From Hyphomicrobiales bacterium (GTDB lineage: Bacteria > Pseudomonadota > Alphaproteobacteria > Rhizobiales > Rhizobiaceae): a stretch of 64,000 nt of DNA. The stretch is from the NCBI GenBank assembly GCA_011087605.1, contig JAALLE010000006.1, positions 1 through 64,000 of the forward strand. Reading direction: 5' to 3'. A program made the position numbers and the translations under genes. The notes beneath the pieces are model-generated. The model had not been told where the DNA came from. It worked only from the letters and a program-made list of their open reading frames with translations, and did no database searches. Below are positions 8,312 through 16,531 of this stretch, piece after piece (positions within the stretch are counted from its first letter, which is position 1; each line of letters starts with the position of its first letter).

Positions 8312-10306
8312 ATGGGGCAAGGAATCCAAAACGCTCTAAAGAAAAGTGTTGATGATGAACTCGGTGCATCGCAGCACGATTTTATAGATTCGTCTGAACT
8401 CATGGAAGCAGCCAATGTAGGATTGGCGGTTTTTAGTTCCGACCTGACCCTTTTAACAGCAAATGACCGCTACTATGAATTGTGCGGTTATTCCCGTGAC
8501 GAAATTCGTCCCGGTATTTCACTTAGCGACCTCATCAAGTTTTCACTCGAGAAGCGGAATTTGGACCCGACTGAAATTGAAACCACCATTTCCACAAGTC
8601 TGCGACGACTAAAGGGAACAGAGAGCCATCAATTTCGCTTTGAAGTAGAAAATGGCGGTTATATTTCCATAACCAGGCGCAAGGCCGGCCAAGGCAAGAT
8701 GTTTGAGACCGTTCAGGAACTGACAGGCGCTGAGCCGATTGCCCATGGATCCGATCAGCTCGGGAAGCTGGCAGATCTAGCAAGAATGCGATTGGCGTTT
8801 GCGTTGGAAGGCATGGCAGATGGCTTTGCTCTGTACGACGATCAAGACCGGTTGGTAAATTACAACAAAAAGTATGTGGAACTGAATCCCCACATTGCCG
8901 ATATGATCATGCCCGGCAGCCGATATGAGGACATGTTGAGGGAAGGTGTGCGCCGTAAAGGTTTTGATCTTCATGGTATGGAACCGGAAGCGTATATTGA
9001 ATGGCGGCTGGAACAACATCTCAATCCGGGCGAACCCTACATATCCCAGCTGACTGACGGTCGCTGGATTCGACTCAACGACCATAAAACAGACGATGGA
9101 GGTATCGTCAGCGTCCGTGCAGACATTTCAGATCTCAAAGCCCATGAGGTGGAAAACAAACGTATTTCCGGTGACCTGAGCCAAGCCAGTTCCAGGCTCG
9201 ATGAAGCACTCAACAATATGGTGCAGGGGCTTTGCATGTTTGATGCGGATCAAAAGCTCATTCTATGCAACAAGCAGTATCTCACCATGTACGGCTTTTC
9301 CGATGAGGTGGTAAAACCCGGAATACATATGCCGGATATCATGCGCTACAGTATCTCTCTTGGAAATTATCGGGACGAAGATGCGCAGCTGGCGTTGGAA
9401 AACCGGAGCAAATCTCGAAATCTCAGCGAACGAACCACCATCAAGCAATATCTCAAAGACGGGCGGGTAATCGCTGTACTCAACGAACCCATGTCCTCAG
9501 GAGGCACAATTGCAACCTATCAAGACATTTCTACACTGGAGCAGCATGAGGCTCGACTGGTCGCTTATAATAAGAAGCTGGAAAGTTCTAACCGCGAACT
9601 CCAGGATTTCGCCTATGTAGCGTCCCACGATCTGCAGGAACCACTGAGGAAAATTGAAACCTTTGGTGACAGGTTGGTTAGAAAACATGGCGAGCTCTTG
9701 CCCGAAGACGGCCAGATGTATCTTGACCGCATGCAGAACGCCGCAGGTAGAATGCGCTTGTTAATCAACGATTTGCTGGGGTACTCCCGCGTCACTACCA
9801 AAGCCAAACCCTTTGTTGAAGTTAACTTGCAAAAAGTTCTGGATGGGGTGTTGTCGGATATTCAAATGCGCTTGGAGGAAACCCGGGGCGTTGTAGAATC
9901 TTCGGACCTGCCAATAATTCCGGCTGACAACACGCAGATGCGACAGTTGCTTCAGAACTTAATCAGCAACGCCTTGAAATTTTGTCGTCCCGACGTTGCT
10001 CCGATTGTAAAAATCAGCGCTGAAAAAGCAGTGATTCATACCGAAAACGGGATCCCCCGTGATATTTGGCGCCTCTGTGTCGCCGACAACGGTATCGGTT
10101 TTGACAACCAGTATAAAAATCAGATTTTCGCTATATTCCAACGCCTTCATGGCCGTCTGGAATACGAGGGAACCGGTATCGGATTGGCCACCTGTCGAAA
10201 AATTGTGGAACGCCATCACGGAACCATTGATGCAAATGGCGTTCCTGGCGAAGGCGCGACTTTCACCATTGAATTACCCGCTGAACAAGAACAATCAGAG
10301 GAATGA
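8312..10306 (+). CDS. Sensor histidine kinase with three PAS domains
   Basis: The 664-residue protein has no obvious membrane helix, so it is probably a cytoplasmic sensor. Three PAS-like units are visible: about 30-135 (NVGLAVFSSDLTLLTAND), about 165-275 (MADGFALYDDQDRLVNYNKKY) and about 298-405 (MVQGLCMFDADQKLILCNKQY). A HisKA domain follows, with ASHDLQEPLRKIETF; His439 is the phosphorylation site. The HATPase has N-box NLISNALKF, DNGIGFD and GTGIGLATC. This kinase architecture resembles those paired with small bacteriophytochrome-type receivers. It is divergent from the Dlt-like operon across 180 bases and is followed 4 bases later by a receiver gene. Confidence 0.92.
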   Translation: MGQGIQNALKKSVDDELGASQHDFIDSSELMEAANVGLAVFSSDLTLLTANDRYYELCGYSRDEIRPGISLSDLIKFSLEKRNLDPTEIETTISTSLRRLKGTESHQFRFEVENGGYISITRRKAGQGKMFETVQELTGAEPIAHGSDQLGKLADLARMRLAFALEGMADGFALYDDQDRLVNYNKKYVELNPHIADMIMPGSRYEDMLREGVRRKGFDLHGMEPEAYIEWRLEQHLNPGEPYISQLTDGRWIRLNDHKTDDGGIVSVRADISDLKAHEVENKRISGDLSQASSRLDEALNNMVQGLCMFDADQKLILCNKQYLTMYGFSDEVVKPGIHMPDIMRYSISLGNYRDEDAQLALENRSKSRNLSERTTIKQYLKDGRVIAVLNEPMSSGGTIATYQDISTLEQHEARLVAYNKKLESSNRELQDFAYVASHDLQEPLRKIETFGDRLVRKHGELLPEDGQMYLDRMQNAAGRMRLLINDLLGYSRVTTKAKPFVEVNLQKVLDGVLSDIQMRLEETRGVVESSDLPIIPADNTQMRQLLQNLISNALKFCRPDVAPIVKISAEKAVIHTENGIPRDIWRLCVADNGIGFDNQYKNQIFAIFQRLHGRLEYEGTGIGLATCRKIVERHHGTIDANGVPGEGATFTIELPAEQEQSEE

Positions 10307-10310
10307 AACC

Positions 10311-10763
10311 ATGCTTAATGCCACTCCAATTAGAATTCTGGTCGCAGATGATGATGCAGATGACCGCATGCTGATAGGCGACGCCTTTGAAGAGGCTTGC
10401 CTGAAAAATCCCGTCGATTTTGTTGAAGACGGCCTGGAGCTTCTTGAATATCTGAAACACGAAGGCAAATTCGCCGACCTTGCAGAAGATATTCGTCCCG
10501 GCATCATCCTGCTTGACTTGAACATGCCTCGCATGGACGGTCGAACAGCCCTTCAGGAAATTCGCAATGATCCGGAACTGCGCAACATTCCCATTGTTGT
10601 CCTTACGACGTCCAAATCTGAAGAAGACATTTTGCGAACCTACGACTTGGGAGTGAATTCCTTTATCACAAAACCAGTTACATTTGATGGTTTGGTCAAA
10701 GTCGTCCAAATCCTGAATCAATACTGGGTCGAGATTGTTGCACTGCCAGCCAACATTGATTGA
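10311..10763 (+). CDS. Single-domain response regulator (Rcp1-like)
   Basis: The 150-residue protein is only a receiver domain: acidic cluster VADDDADDR, phospho-acceptor Asp69 in LLDLNMP, conserved VVLTTS and Lys in FITKP. It has no output domain. The track extends the ORF upstream to 10059, inside the kinase gene. The ATG at 10311, with AGAGGAATG before it and 4 bases after the kinase stop, is the sensible start. It is co-transcribed with the PAS kinase and is its likely phosphorylation partner, possibly passing phosphate to the receiver of the next gene. Confidence 0.92.
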   Translation: MLNATPIRILVADDDADDRMLIGDAFEEACLKNPVDFVEDGLELLEYLKHEGKFADLAEDIRPGIILLDLNMPRMDGRTALQEIRNDPELRNIPIVVLTTSKSEEDILRTYDLGVNSFITKPVTFDGLVKVVQILNQYWVEIVALPANID

Positions 10764-10853
10764 GTTGTCCAAATCAACATTCGGTTAATTATATTATTCA
10801 AATTTTTTTAAAAATGAACTCATGTTCAGAATTGGCTCACGTCTGGAGCATAC

Positions 10854-10877
10854 ATTTCCTAAAGCTGCATAGGAAAT
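10854..10877 (+). promoter_or_regulatory. Inverted repeat covering the RBS of the GGDEF-EAL gene
   Basis: ATTTCCTA and TAGGAAAT form a perfect 8-bp dyad around an 8-base loop. The right arm contains the Shine-Dalgarno-like AGGAAA that serves the ATG at 10882. As RNA it would hide the ribosome site; as DNA it could be an operator. The dyad is seen directly, and the function is inferred. Confidence 0.45.
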
Positions 10878-10881
10878 AATA

Positions 10882-12912
10882 ATGTTTGGGCACGGATTAA
10901 AAGTACTGGTTTTAGACGACGACGACGATTGTTTCCTGATCTGCGAAACAATCTCTGACATCGAAGGCGGTTCTTATGAGGTAAAGACTGCCCATACCCC
11001 AGAAAATGGCCTGGAACTTATTCGAAAGAATGCGTTCCATGCTGTTCTTTGTGACTACCGACTTGGAGCCACAAGCGGCATTGACTTCATCAAGCTGGTT
11101 CGCGGACAGGGATACGACTTACCCATCATCTTGTTGACCGGAATGGAAGACAGCTCAACGGACAATAAAGCGCTGGAAGCGGGAGCCGCAGATTTCATCA
11201 GCAAATCAGCTCTTTCGTCGGCCATTGTGGACCGAGCTATCAGATACGCTGTTGCCAATGCTGAGCGTCAACGGTTGCTGTCTACGGTTTTAACCAGTGT
11301 AGATGCTGCAGTTTGCGTTCTGGACAACAAAAGAGTTCCGATTCTCTGGAATCCAAGTTTTGCCGGCTTTGCAGAAGTGCAGGGTAAGTTTGACAATGAC
11401 GATCCAATCAGCGCCTTCGCCAGCAGGCTGCTAAGCGCTGAAATGGTCCATTCGGTGGGAGACAGAACTCTTGAAAAGAGAATTTCCAACCTGCCAGATG
11501 AAGGGTTGGTAATCACCCTCCATGATGTCACAGAACATGTTGAGGCGTTGAGAGAACGGGAGCGAGCCGAAAGTCGCGCCGCCCATCTGGCCAATCACTG
11601 CTCACTCACCGGCCTGCCCAACAGAATGGCATTTGCTGAACGAATTGATAAAGAGATTCAAAGAGCAAGATCCAACGGTACCGAATTTTACCTGATGAAC
11701 CTCGACCTGAACCGGTTCAAAGAAATTAACGACGTATATGGTCACAATGTTGGCGATCAACTTCTCAAACTGGTCTCACAACGCTTTGTCAGTTGCTTAA
11801 AGGAAGGTGATTATCTGGCTCGATTGGGCGGCGACGAATTTGTTGCCATCCAAACCAAAAATCCCGACAAAGACGAAATTCCTGCACTTGCATTGCGGTT
11901 TTCTGACTCGGTTGAAAGCCCATTTGAGATCAGCGGCAGCATTGTGAGAACCGGTGTCAGCGTTGGTGTTGCCTCTTTTCCCAGCCACGGAGCAGACGCC
12001 CAGGCATTGCTTTCTAATGCTGACATCGCCATGTATCGCGCCAAGACCGAGCCCAAATGCGGTGTGCATGCCTACAACTCGAAACTCGATCAAACAATAC
12101 GCGAGCGACGCCTGATTGCCAGTGAGCTGAAAAGCGCCGTTGAAAACGAGTCCCTGGAGGTACATTTTCAACCGCAAGCCTGTGTGAAAACGGGTAGAAT
12201 CAGTGGTTTTGAATCTCTATCTCGGTGGAATCATCCAACATTTGGCCAGATTTCACCTGACGTTTTCATCCCCATTTCCGAAGACAACGGACTGATTAAC
12301 GAAATAGGTCGCAGCACATTGCAGTGGTCATGTGAGCTTGCAATGCAATGGCCAGAACCGGTCAATGTAAGCGTCAATATATCAGCATTACAGATCCGCT
12401 TCACGGACATTGTGAGCTTGGTGCGAGACACGTTGTTTCAAACCGGCCTGCCATCCAGTCGGTTGGAACTTGAGGTCACTGAAAGTGTTTTGTTTGATGA
12501 TTTTGATTATGCCATGCACGTCCTGCGCGGCATAAGAAATCTTGGCGTTTCCCTTGCGATGGATGACTTTGGAACAGGTTATTCTTCCCTGTCGTCGATT
12601 ATTTCTTTTCCTTTCAACAAGCTGAAAATTGATCGCTCATTTATTATGGAACTCCATAAGCAGGAACGGCTGGCAACTGTCACTAAAGCCATCATTGGAC
12701 TTGGGCATAATCTGGATTTGAAGATAATTGCCGAAGGTGTTGAGACGATAGACCATGTGAATTTCCTGAAAGCCCAGGGGTGCGACGAAATGCAAGGCTT
12801 CTTGCTGGGTAAGGCCATGCCACAGGAAAAAGTGCTGGAATATCTGAAAACCCCGGTCTTGGACCTTTCCACCCATGCGGATTACGTTGACGAAAAAAGA
12901 CGTGCTTCATAA
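10882..12912 (+). CDS. Receiver-PAS-like-GGDEF-EAL cyclic-di-GMP protein
   Basis: The 676-residue protein has a receiver domain (about 5-125, phospho-acceptor Asp58 in LCDYRLG) and a PAS-like segment (about 130-225). A GGDEF domain (about 235-395, intact GGDEF at 316-320) and an EAL domain (about 410-655) follow. It should make and/or break cyclic-di-GMP under phosphorelay control. The inhibitory I-site position reads KEGD rather than RxxD. The EAL signature reads ESL (444-446), while DDFGTGYSSL, KIDRSFI and AEGVE are intact, so phosphodiesterase activity is plausible. It follows the PAS kinase and receiver by 118 bases and is probably part of the same signalling unit. Confidence 0.93.
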   Translation: MFGHGLKVLVLDDDDDCFLICETISDIEGGSYEVKTAHTPENGLELIRKNAFHAVLCDYRLGATSGIDFIKLVRGQGYDLPIILLTGMEDSSTDNKALEAGAADFISKSALSSAIVDRAIRYAVANAERQRLLSTVLTSVDAAVCVLDNKRVPILWNPSFAGFAEVQGKFDNDDPISAFASRLLSAEMVHSVGDRTLEKRISNLPDEGLVITLHDVTEHVEALRERERAESRAAHLANHCSLTGLPNRMAFAERIDKEIQRARSNGTEFYLMNLDLNRFKEINDVYGHNVGDQLLKLVSQRFVSCLKEGDYLARLGGDEFVAIQTKNPDKDEIPALALRFSDSVESPFEISGSIVRTGVSVGVASFPSHGADAQALLSNADIAMYRAKTEPKCGVHAYNSKLDQTIRERRLIASELKSAVENESLEVHFQPQACVKTGRISGFESLSRWNHPTFGQISPDVFIPISEDNGLINEIGRSTLQWSCELAMQWPEPVNVSVNISALQIRFTDIVSLVRDTLFQTGLPSSRLELEVTESVLFDDFDYAMHVLRGIRNLGVSLAMDDFGTGYSSLSSIISFPFNKLKIDRSFIMELHKQERLATVTKAIIGLGHNLDLKIIAEGVETIDHVNFLKAQGCDEMQGFLLGKAMPQEKVLEYLKTPVLDLSTHADYVDEKRRAS

Positions 12913-12928
12913 ATTTGCATTTGGCCCC

Positions 12929-12987
12929 CGGGTCAGCACCCGATTGTCATTTTGATGAGATCAGGACGTCCTGCATCATCAAAAATG
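12929..12987. terminator. Two stem-loops after the GGDEF-EAL gene
   Basis: CGGGT-CAGC-ACCCG forms a small hairpin. Close behind it, TTTTGATGA pairs with TCATCAAAA around an internal 12-base palindrome (CAGGACGTCCTG), giving one long cruciform-like structure at 12948-12987. It may terminate the upstream signalling operon or belong to the serC leader. Confidence 0.45.
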
Positions 12988-13140
12988 TCATGAACTTCTG
13001 AGCGCCTGTAAACCGCCAGAACAACCCCAAAATTAGCAAGCGTTTTCAATATATTATAAACGAATAGGTGATATTTCTAACGCTGAATTTCGCAGTCCAA
13101 TTATCCTTTAGAACCGTGAATTTGCGGATCCAAGGATACT

Positions 13141-13154
13141 TCCCACGAAAGGGA
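13141..13154 (+). promoter_or_regulatory. serC leader: Candidate RBS-sequestering hairpin in the serC leader
   Basis: TCCC-ACGAAA-GGGA can pair and would cover the AGGGAG that is the only good ribosome site for serC. Alphaproteobacterial serC genes are known to carry a conserved cis-acting RNA of unknown ligand. I cannot confirm that this leader matches that family; the short stem and its placement are the only direct evidence. Confidence 0.25.
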
Positions 13155-13164
13155 GATCTGCCCG

Positions 13165-14349
13165 TTGGAAAGAACGCCGAACAAGCAACGACCGGGTGTT
13201 GAAAAACCACCGTTGGCTCCAAAAAACCCCCGGTTTTCTTCGGGGCCTTGTACAAAGCGTCCCGGTTGGACCCTGGGTCACCTGAGTTCTGGTTGTTTGG
13301 GCCGCTCTCACCGATCGGCTGGCGGGAAGGCAAAACTTCAACAGTCAATCGACCTGACCAGAGACGTGCTGCAAGTGCCTGACGGCTACCGAATTGGGAT
13401 TGTTCCAGCTTCCGATACAGGCGCATTTGAGATGGCCATGTGGTCAATGTTGGGCGCTCGGCCTGTAACAATGTTGGCATGGGAAAGTTTTGGCGCCGGA
13501 TGGGCATCGGATGTGAAGAACCAGTTGCAACTTCAGGACACGGTCTTTGTATCTGCAGATTACGGCAAGTTACCCGATCTCAACGCCATCGATTTCAATA
13601 GCGATGTTTGTTTTACCTGGAATGGGACCACATCAGGCGTTCGGGTTCCTGATGGTGAGTTCATCCCATCTGATCGGCAAGGCCTGACCCTGTGTGACGC
13701 TACTTCGGCCGCCTTCGCGCAATACCTGCCTTTTGAAAAGCTCGATGTTGTGACCTATTCGTGGCAGAAAGTACTAGGCGGAGAAGGCGGACATGGAGTG
13801 ATAATCCTGTCTCCGAGAGCGGTGGAGCGACTCGAAAACCATATTCCCGCATGGCCGCTGCCAAAAATCTTTCGACTGACCAAAAATGGCAAACTGATCG
13901 AAGGCATCTTTTCGGGAGCCACAATCAACACGCCGTCCATGTTGTGCGTCGAAGACTATATTGATGCTCTGAGCTGGGCCCAGTCGATTGGAGGTCTTGA
14001 TGGACTTCGCGCCAGGGCCGATGAAAATTTCGCGGAACTGAGCTCGTGGGTCGATCAAACCGACTGGATAGATTTTCTGGCAGAAGACCCGGCAACCCGT
14101 TCAAATACGTCGGTTTGCTTGAAGATTACCGATGCCGGCGTAGCTGCCCAGGAGGTCACCATGCAAAATGCATTTGTCAAAAACATCACCAAACTGCTCG
14201 ATGATGAAAATGCTGCATATGATATTGGCGGCTACCGTGATGCACCTCCCGGCCTGCGAATCTGGACCGGCGCAACAGTAGAGACATCCGACATAAAATC
14301 TCTGACGGCATGGCTCGATTGGGCCTTCGCTGTCACCAAGGCCGCTTAA
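13165..14349 (+). CDS. serC: Phosphoserine aminotransferase
   Basis: The 394-residue PLP enzyme transaminates 3-phosphohydroxypyruvate to phosphoserine, the second step of serine synthesis. [20 protein letters not shown] and [16 protein letters not shown] are typical of the alphaproteobacterial SerC type. [15 protein letters not shown] holds the PLP lysine. The start is a TTG at 13165, chosen because AGGGAG sits about 9 bases upstream and no ATG fits the conserved N-terminus. serA follows by 51 bases, so the two form a serine-synthesis operon. This matters if the nearby Dlt-like operon consumes serine. Confidence 0.95.
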   Translation: MERTPNKQRPGVEKPPLAPKNPRFSSGPCTKRPGWTLGHLSSGCLGRSHRSAGGKAKLQQSIDLTRDVLQVPDGYRIGIVPASDTGAFEMAMWSMLGARPVTMLAWESFGAGWASDVKNQLQLQDTVFVSADYGKLPDLNAIDFNSDVCFTWNGTTSGVRVPDGEFIPSDRQGLTLCDATSAAFAQYLPFEKLDVVTYSWQKVLGGEGGHGVIILSPRAVERLENHIPAWPLPKIFRLTKNGKLIEGIFSGATINTPSMLCVEDYIDALSWAQSIGGLDGLRARADENFAELSSWVDQTDWIDFLAEDPATRSNTSVCLKITDAGVAAQEVTMQNAFVKNITKLLDDENAAYDIGGYRDAPPGLRIWTGATVETSDIKSLTAWLDWAFAVTKAA

Positions 14350-14400
14350 CCAAAATCAATCTCAACACACAACTCCCGCACTTTGACGAAAGAAGTATCC

Positions 14401-16002
14401 ATGACCGACAGAAAACCACGCGTTCTCGTATCAGATGCCCTCTCCGCAACCGCCGTACAGGTGTTCAAGGACAATGGCTGTGACGTTGATTTCGAACCGA
14501 CTTTGGGAAAGGACAAAGAAAAACTGTTGGCCAGGATCGGCGATTATGACGGATTGGCTATCCGTTCAGCGACCAAAGCCAATGACCAGCTGATTGAAGC
14601 CGCGACCAATCTGAAAGTGATTGGGCGGGCCGGTATTGGCGTCGATAATGTTGATCTGAAGGCTGCTTCCCGCCGCGGCATTATTGTCATGAATACGCCT
14701 TTCGGCAATTCGATCACCACGGCGGAACATGCTTTGTCGATGATGATGGCGGTTGCCCGTCAGATTCCGTCCGCAAACGCTTCGACCCAGGCTGGCAAGT
14801 GGGAAAAGTCAAAGTTTATGGGTGTTGAGCTGACAGGTAAAACGCTGGGTCTCATAGGAGCCGGCAATATCGGATCTATCGTGGCTGATCGCGCCATTGG
14901 CATGAAAATGCGTGTCGTCGCTTTTGACCCGTTTTTGTCCGAAGACCGTGCCCGGAAAATCGGAGTTGAGAAAGTTGAATTGAACGATCTTCTGTCGCGC
15001 GCAGACTTCATTTCCCTGCACACCCCGCTGACAGACAAGACCCGCAACATGATTGATGCCGAGGCGATTGAACGAATGAAGGACGGTGTGCGGATTATCA
15101 ACTGCGCACGCGGCGGGCTCATCGTTGAGACCGATTTGGCCAAGGCCATCGAAACAGGCAAAGTCGCTGGTGCGGCCATTGATGTGTTTGAAGTCGAACC
15201 GGCAACCGACAGCGTCTTGTTTGGTTTGCCGAACGTAGTGTGTACTCCGCATTTGGGCGCCGCCACATCCGAGGCTCAGGAAAACGTTGCTCTGCAGGTT
15301 GCGGAGCAGATGTCCGCCTATCTAACTCGCGGGGCAGTCACCAATGCGCTCAACATGCCGTCCATATCTGCAGAAGAAGCACCACTCCTGACGCCATTTG
15401 TTAAACTGGCCGACACGTTGGGTAGTTTCGTTGGCCAGGTAACCGATGATCCGATTCGCAAGGTAGAGATTCTTTATGATGGCCATGTCGCTTCAATGAA
15501 CACTAGTGCGCTATCAAGCGCTGTTCTTGCTGGTTTGCTACGGTCTCAGGTCTCAGATGTGAACATGGTTTCTGCCCCCGTTATGGCCAGCGAGAGGGGC
15601 ATGCAGCTTCTCGAAATGACCAGGGAAAAATCAGGCGTATTTGATGGGTATATTCAATTGAATGTCGTCACCAATCACATCACCCGATCAATCGCCGGCA
15701 CGGTGTTTTCGGATGGTAAACCGCGCTTTATTCAGATCAAGGGTGTCAATATGGAAGCAGAAGCTGGCGAGCACATGCTGTATACGACGAATCGTGATGT
15801 TCCTGGAATTGTTGGGAAACTGGGCGGAATGTTTGCCGAGTCCGAGATCAATATCGCAAACTTCTATCTTGGCAGAAACCATGCTGGTGGAGACGCAATT
15901 GCGCTGATTCAACTTGACCGACCCGCGCCAGCCGAGTTTTTGAGATTGTTGGACGACGCGCCAGAAATTGAATCGGCAAAACCCTTGGAATTCACTGTTT
16001 AG
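14401..16002 (+). CDS. serA: D-3-phosphoglycerate dehydrogenase
   Basis: The 533-residue enzyme oxidises 3-phosphoglycerate to 3-phosphohydroxypyruvate with NAD, the first step of serine synthesis. The catalytic N-terminal half shows the Rossmann motif GLIGAGNIGSIVADRA, the substrate Arg in NCARGGLIVE, and the Glu and His of the relay (DVFEVEPA, CTPHLGAATSEAQ). The C-terminal half matches the long form with an intervening domain and an ACT domain (YTTNRDVPGIVGKLGGMFA) that can give serine feedback. The track starts at a TTG at 14383; the ATG at 14401 (MTDRKPRVLVSDAL) fits the family better. Confidence 0.97.
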   Translation: MTDRKPRVLVSDALSATAVQVFKDNGCDVDFEPTLGKDKEKLLARIGDYDGLAIRSATKANDQLIEAATNLKVIGRAGIGVDNVDLKAASRRGIIVMNTPFGNSITTAEHALSMMMAVARQIPSANASTQAGKWEKSKFMGVELTGKTLGLIGAGNIGSIVADRAIGMKMRVVAFDPFLSEDRARKIGVEKVELNDLLSRADFISLHTPLTDKTRNMIDAEAIERMKDGVRIINCARGGLIVETDLAKAIETGKVAGAAIDVFEVEPATDSVLFGLPNVVCTPHLGAATSEAQENVALQVAEQMSAYLTRGAVTNALNMPSISAEEAPLLTPFVKLADTLGSFVGQVTDDPIRKVEILYDGHVASMNTSALSSAVLAGLLRSQVSDVNMVSAPVMASERGMQLLEMTREKSGVFDGYIQLNVVTNHITRSIAGTVFSDGKPRFIQIKGVNMEAEAGEHMLYTTNRDVPGIVGKLGGMFAESEINIANFYLGRNHAGGDAIALIQLDRPAPAEFLRLLDDAPEIESAKPLEFTV

Positions 16003-16062
16003 GCAGGATTGTTTTTGGGGGGGGTCGATCGATCCTGCAAGAATCAATTTGTGGAACTTTTT

Positions 16063-16094
16063 GCCGGTAGCATTTTTGTAAAAGTGCTGCTGGC
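16063..16094 (+). terminator. serA terminator: Stem-loop downstream of serA
   Basis: GCCGGTAGCATTT pairs with AAGTGCTGCTGGC (with G-T wobbles) in a 13-bp stem about 60 bases past the serA stop. No clean T-run follows. It is a likely 3' end of the serC-serA transcript. Confidence 0.4.
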
Positions 16095-16531
16095 TAAGAT
16101 ATTCTCCTTACGCAGCAGCAAGTTACCGGAATTCCCTTGATGTGTTCACGCGACGGGAAAAACGGTTACGGTGTCGATATCGGCACAGACACCAGTTTCG
16201 AACCCCTTTTGACATAAACTGCACTGTCGCAGCTTGAATGATCTGGATGACCCAGCAATGTAATGTTTGGCCTAATGCGGACATTGAGCAAATTATGTCA
16301 CTACTGAGATCATGTCACCCAATTGACAGACTTTGATTGCCAACGCATCCTGCAAGTTCAAGTCAAGTAGATACAGGAATTGGTTGGGCATCGACGATGT
16401 TTTTTGAAATCTCCCCTGTTGGAAGACGTGCTACCGGCTGCGATTTGGTTGTCAGTCCGACGCAATAGAATATTTGAGCGGCAAGAGACCGCTCCCCAGA
16501 CAAACGCAACCAATCCTACTTTCAAAAATCC
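16095..16531. other. Intergenic region before the hydantoinase operon
   Basis: No gene is seen. The region must hold the promoter of the six-gene hyu operon. A TTGACA lies at 16209-16214, but no convincing -10 sits at standard spacing. I found no strong repeat or operator. Confidence 0.4.

Noticed and set aside
16004-16037. GCAGGAT...ATCCTGC inverted repeat directly after serA, spanning a G8 run
   Set aside because: Only 7 bp with a 20-base loop; the longer hairpin at 16063-16094 is a better terminator candidate.
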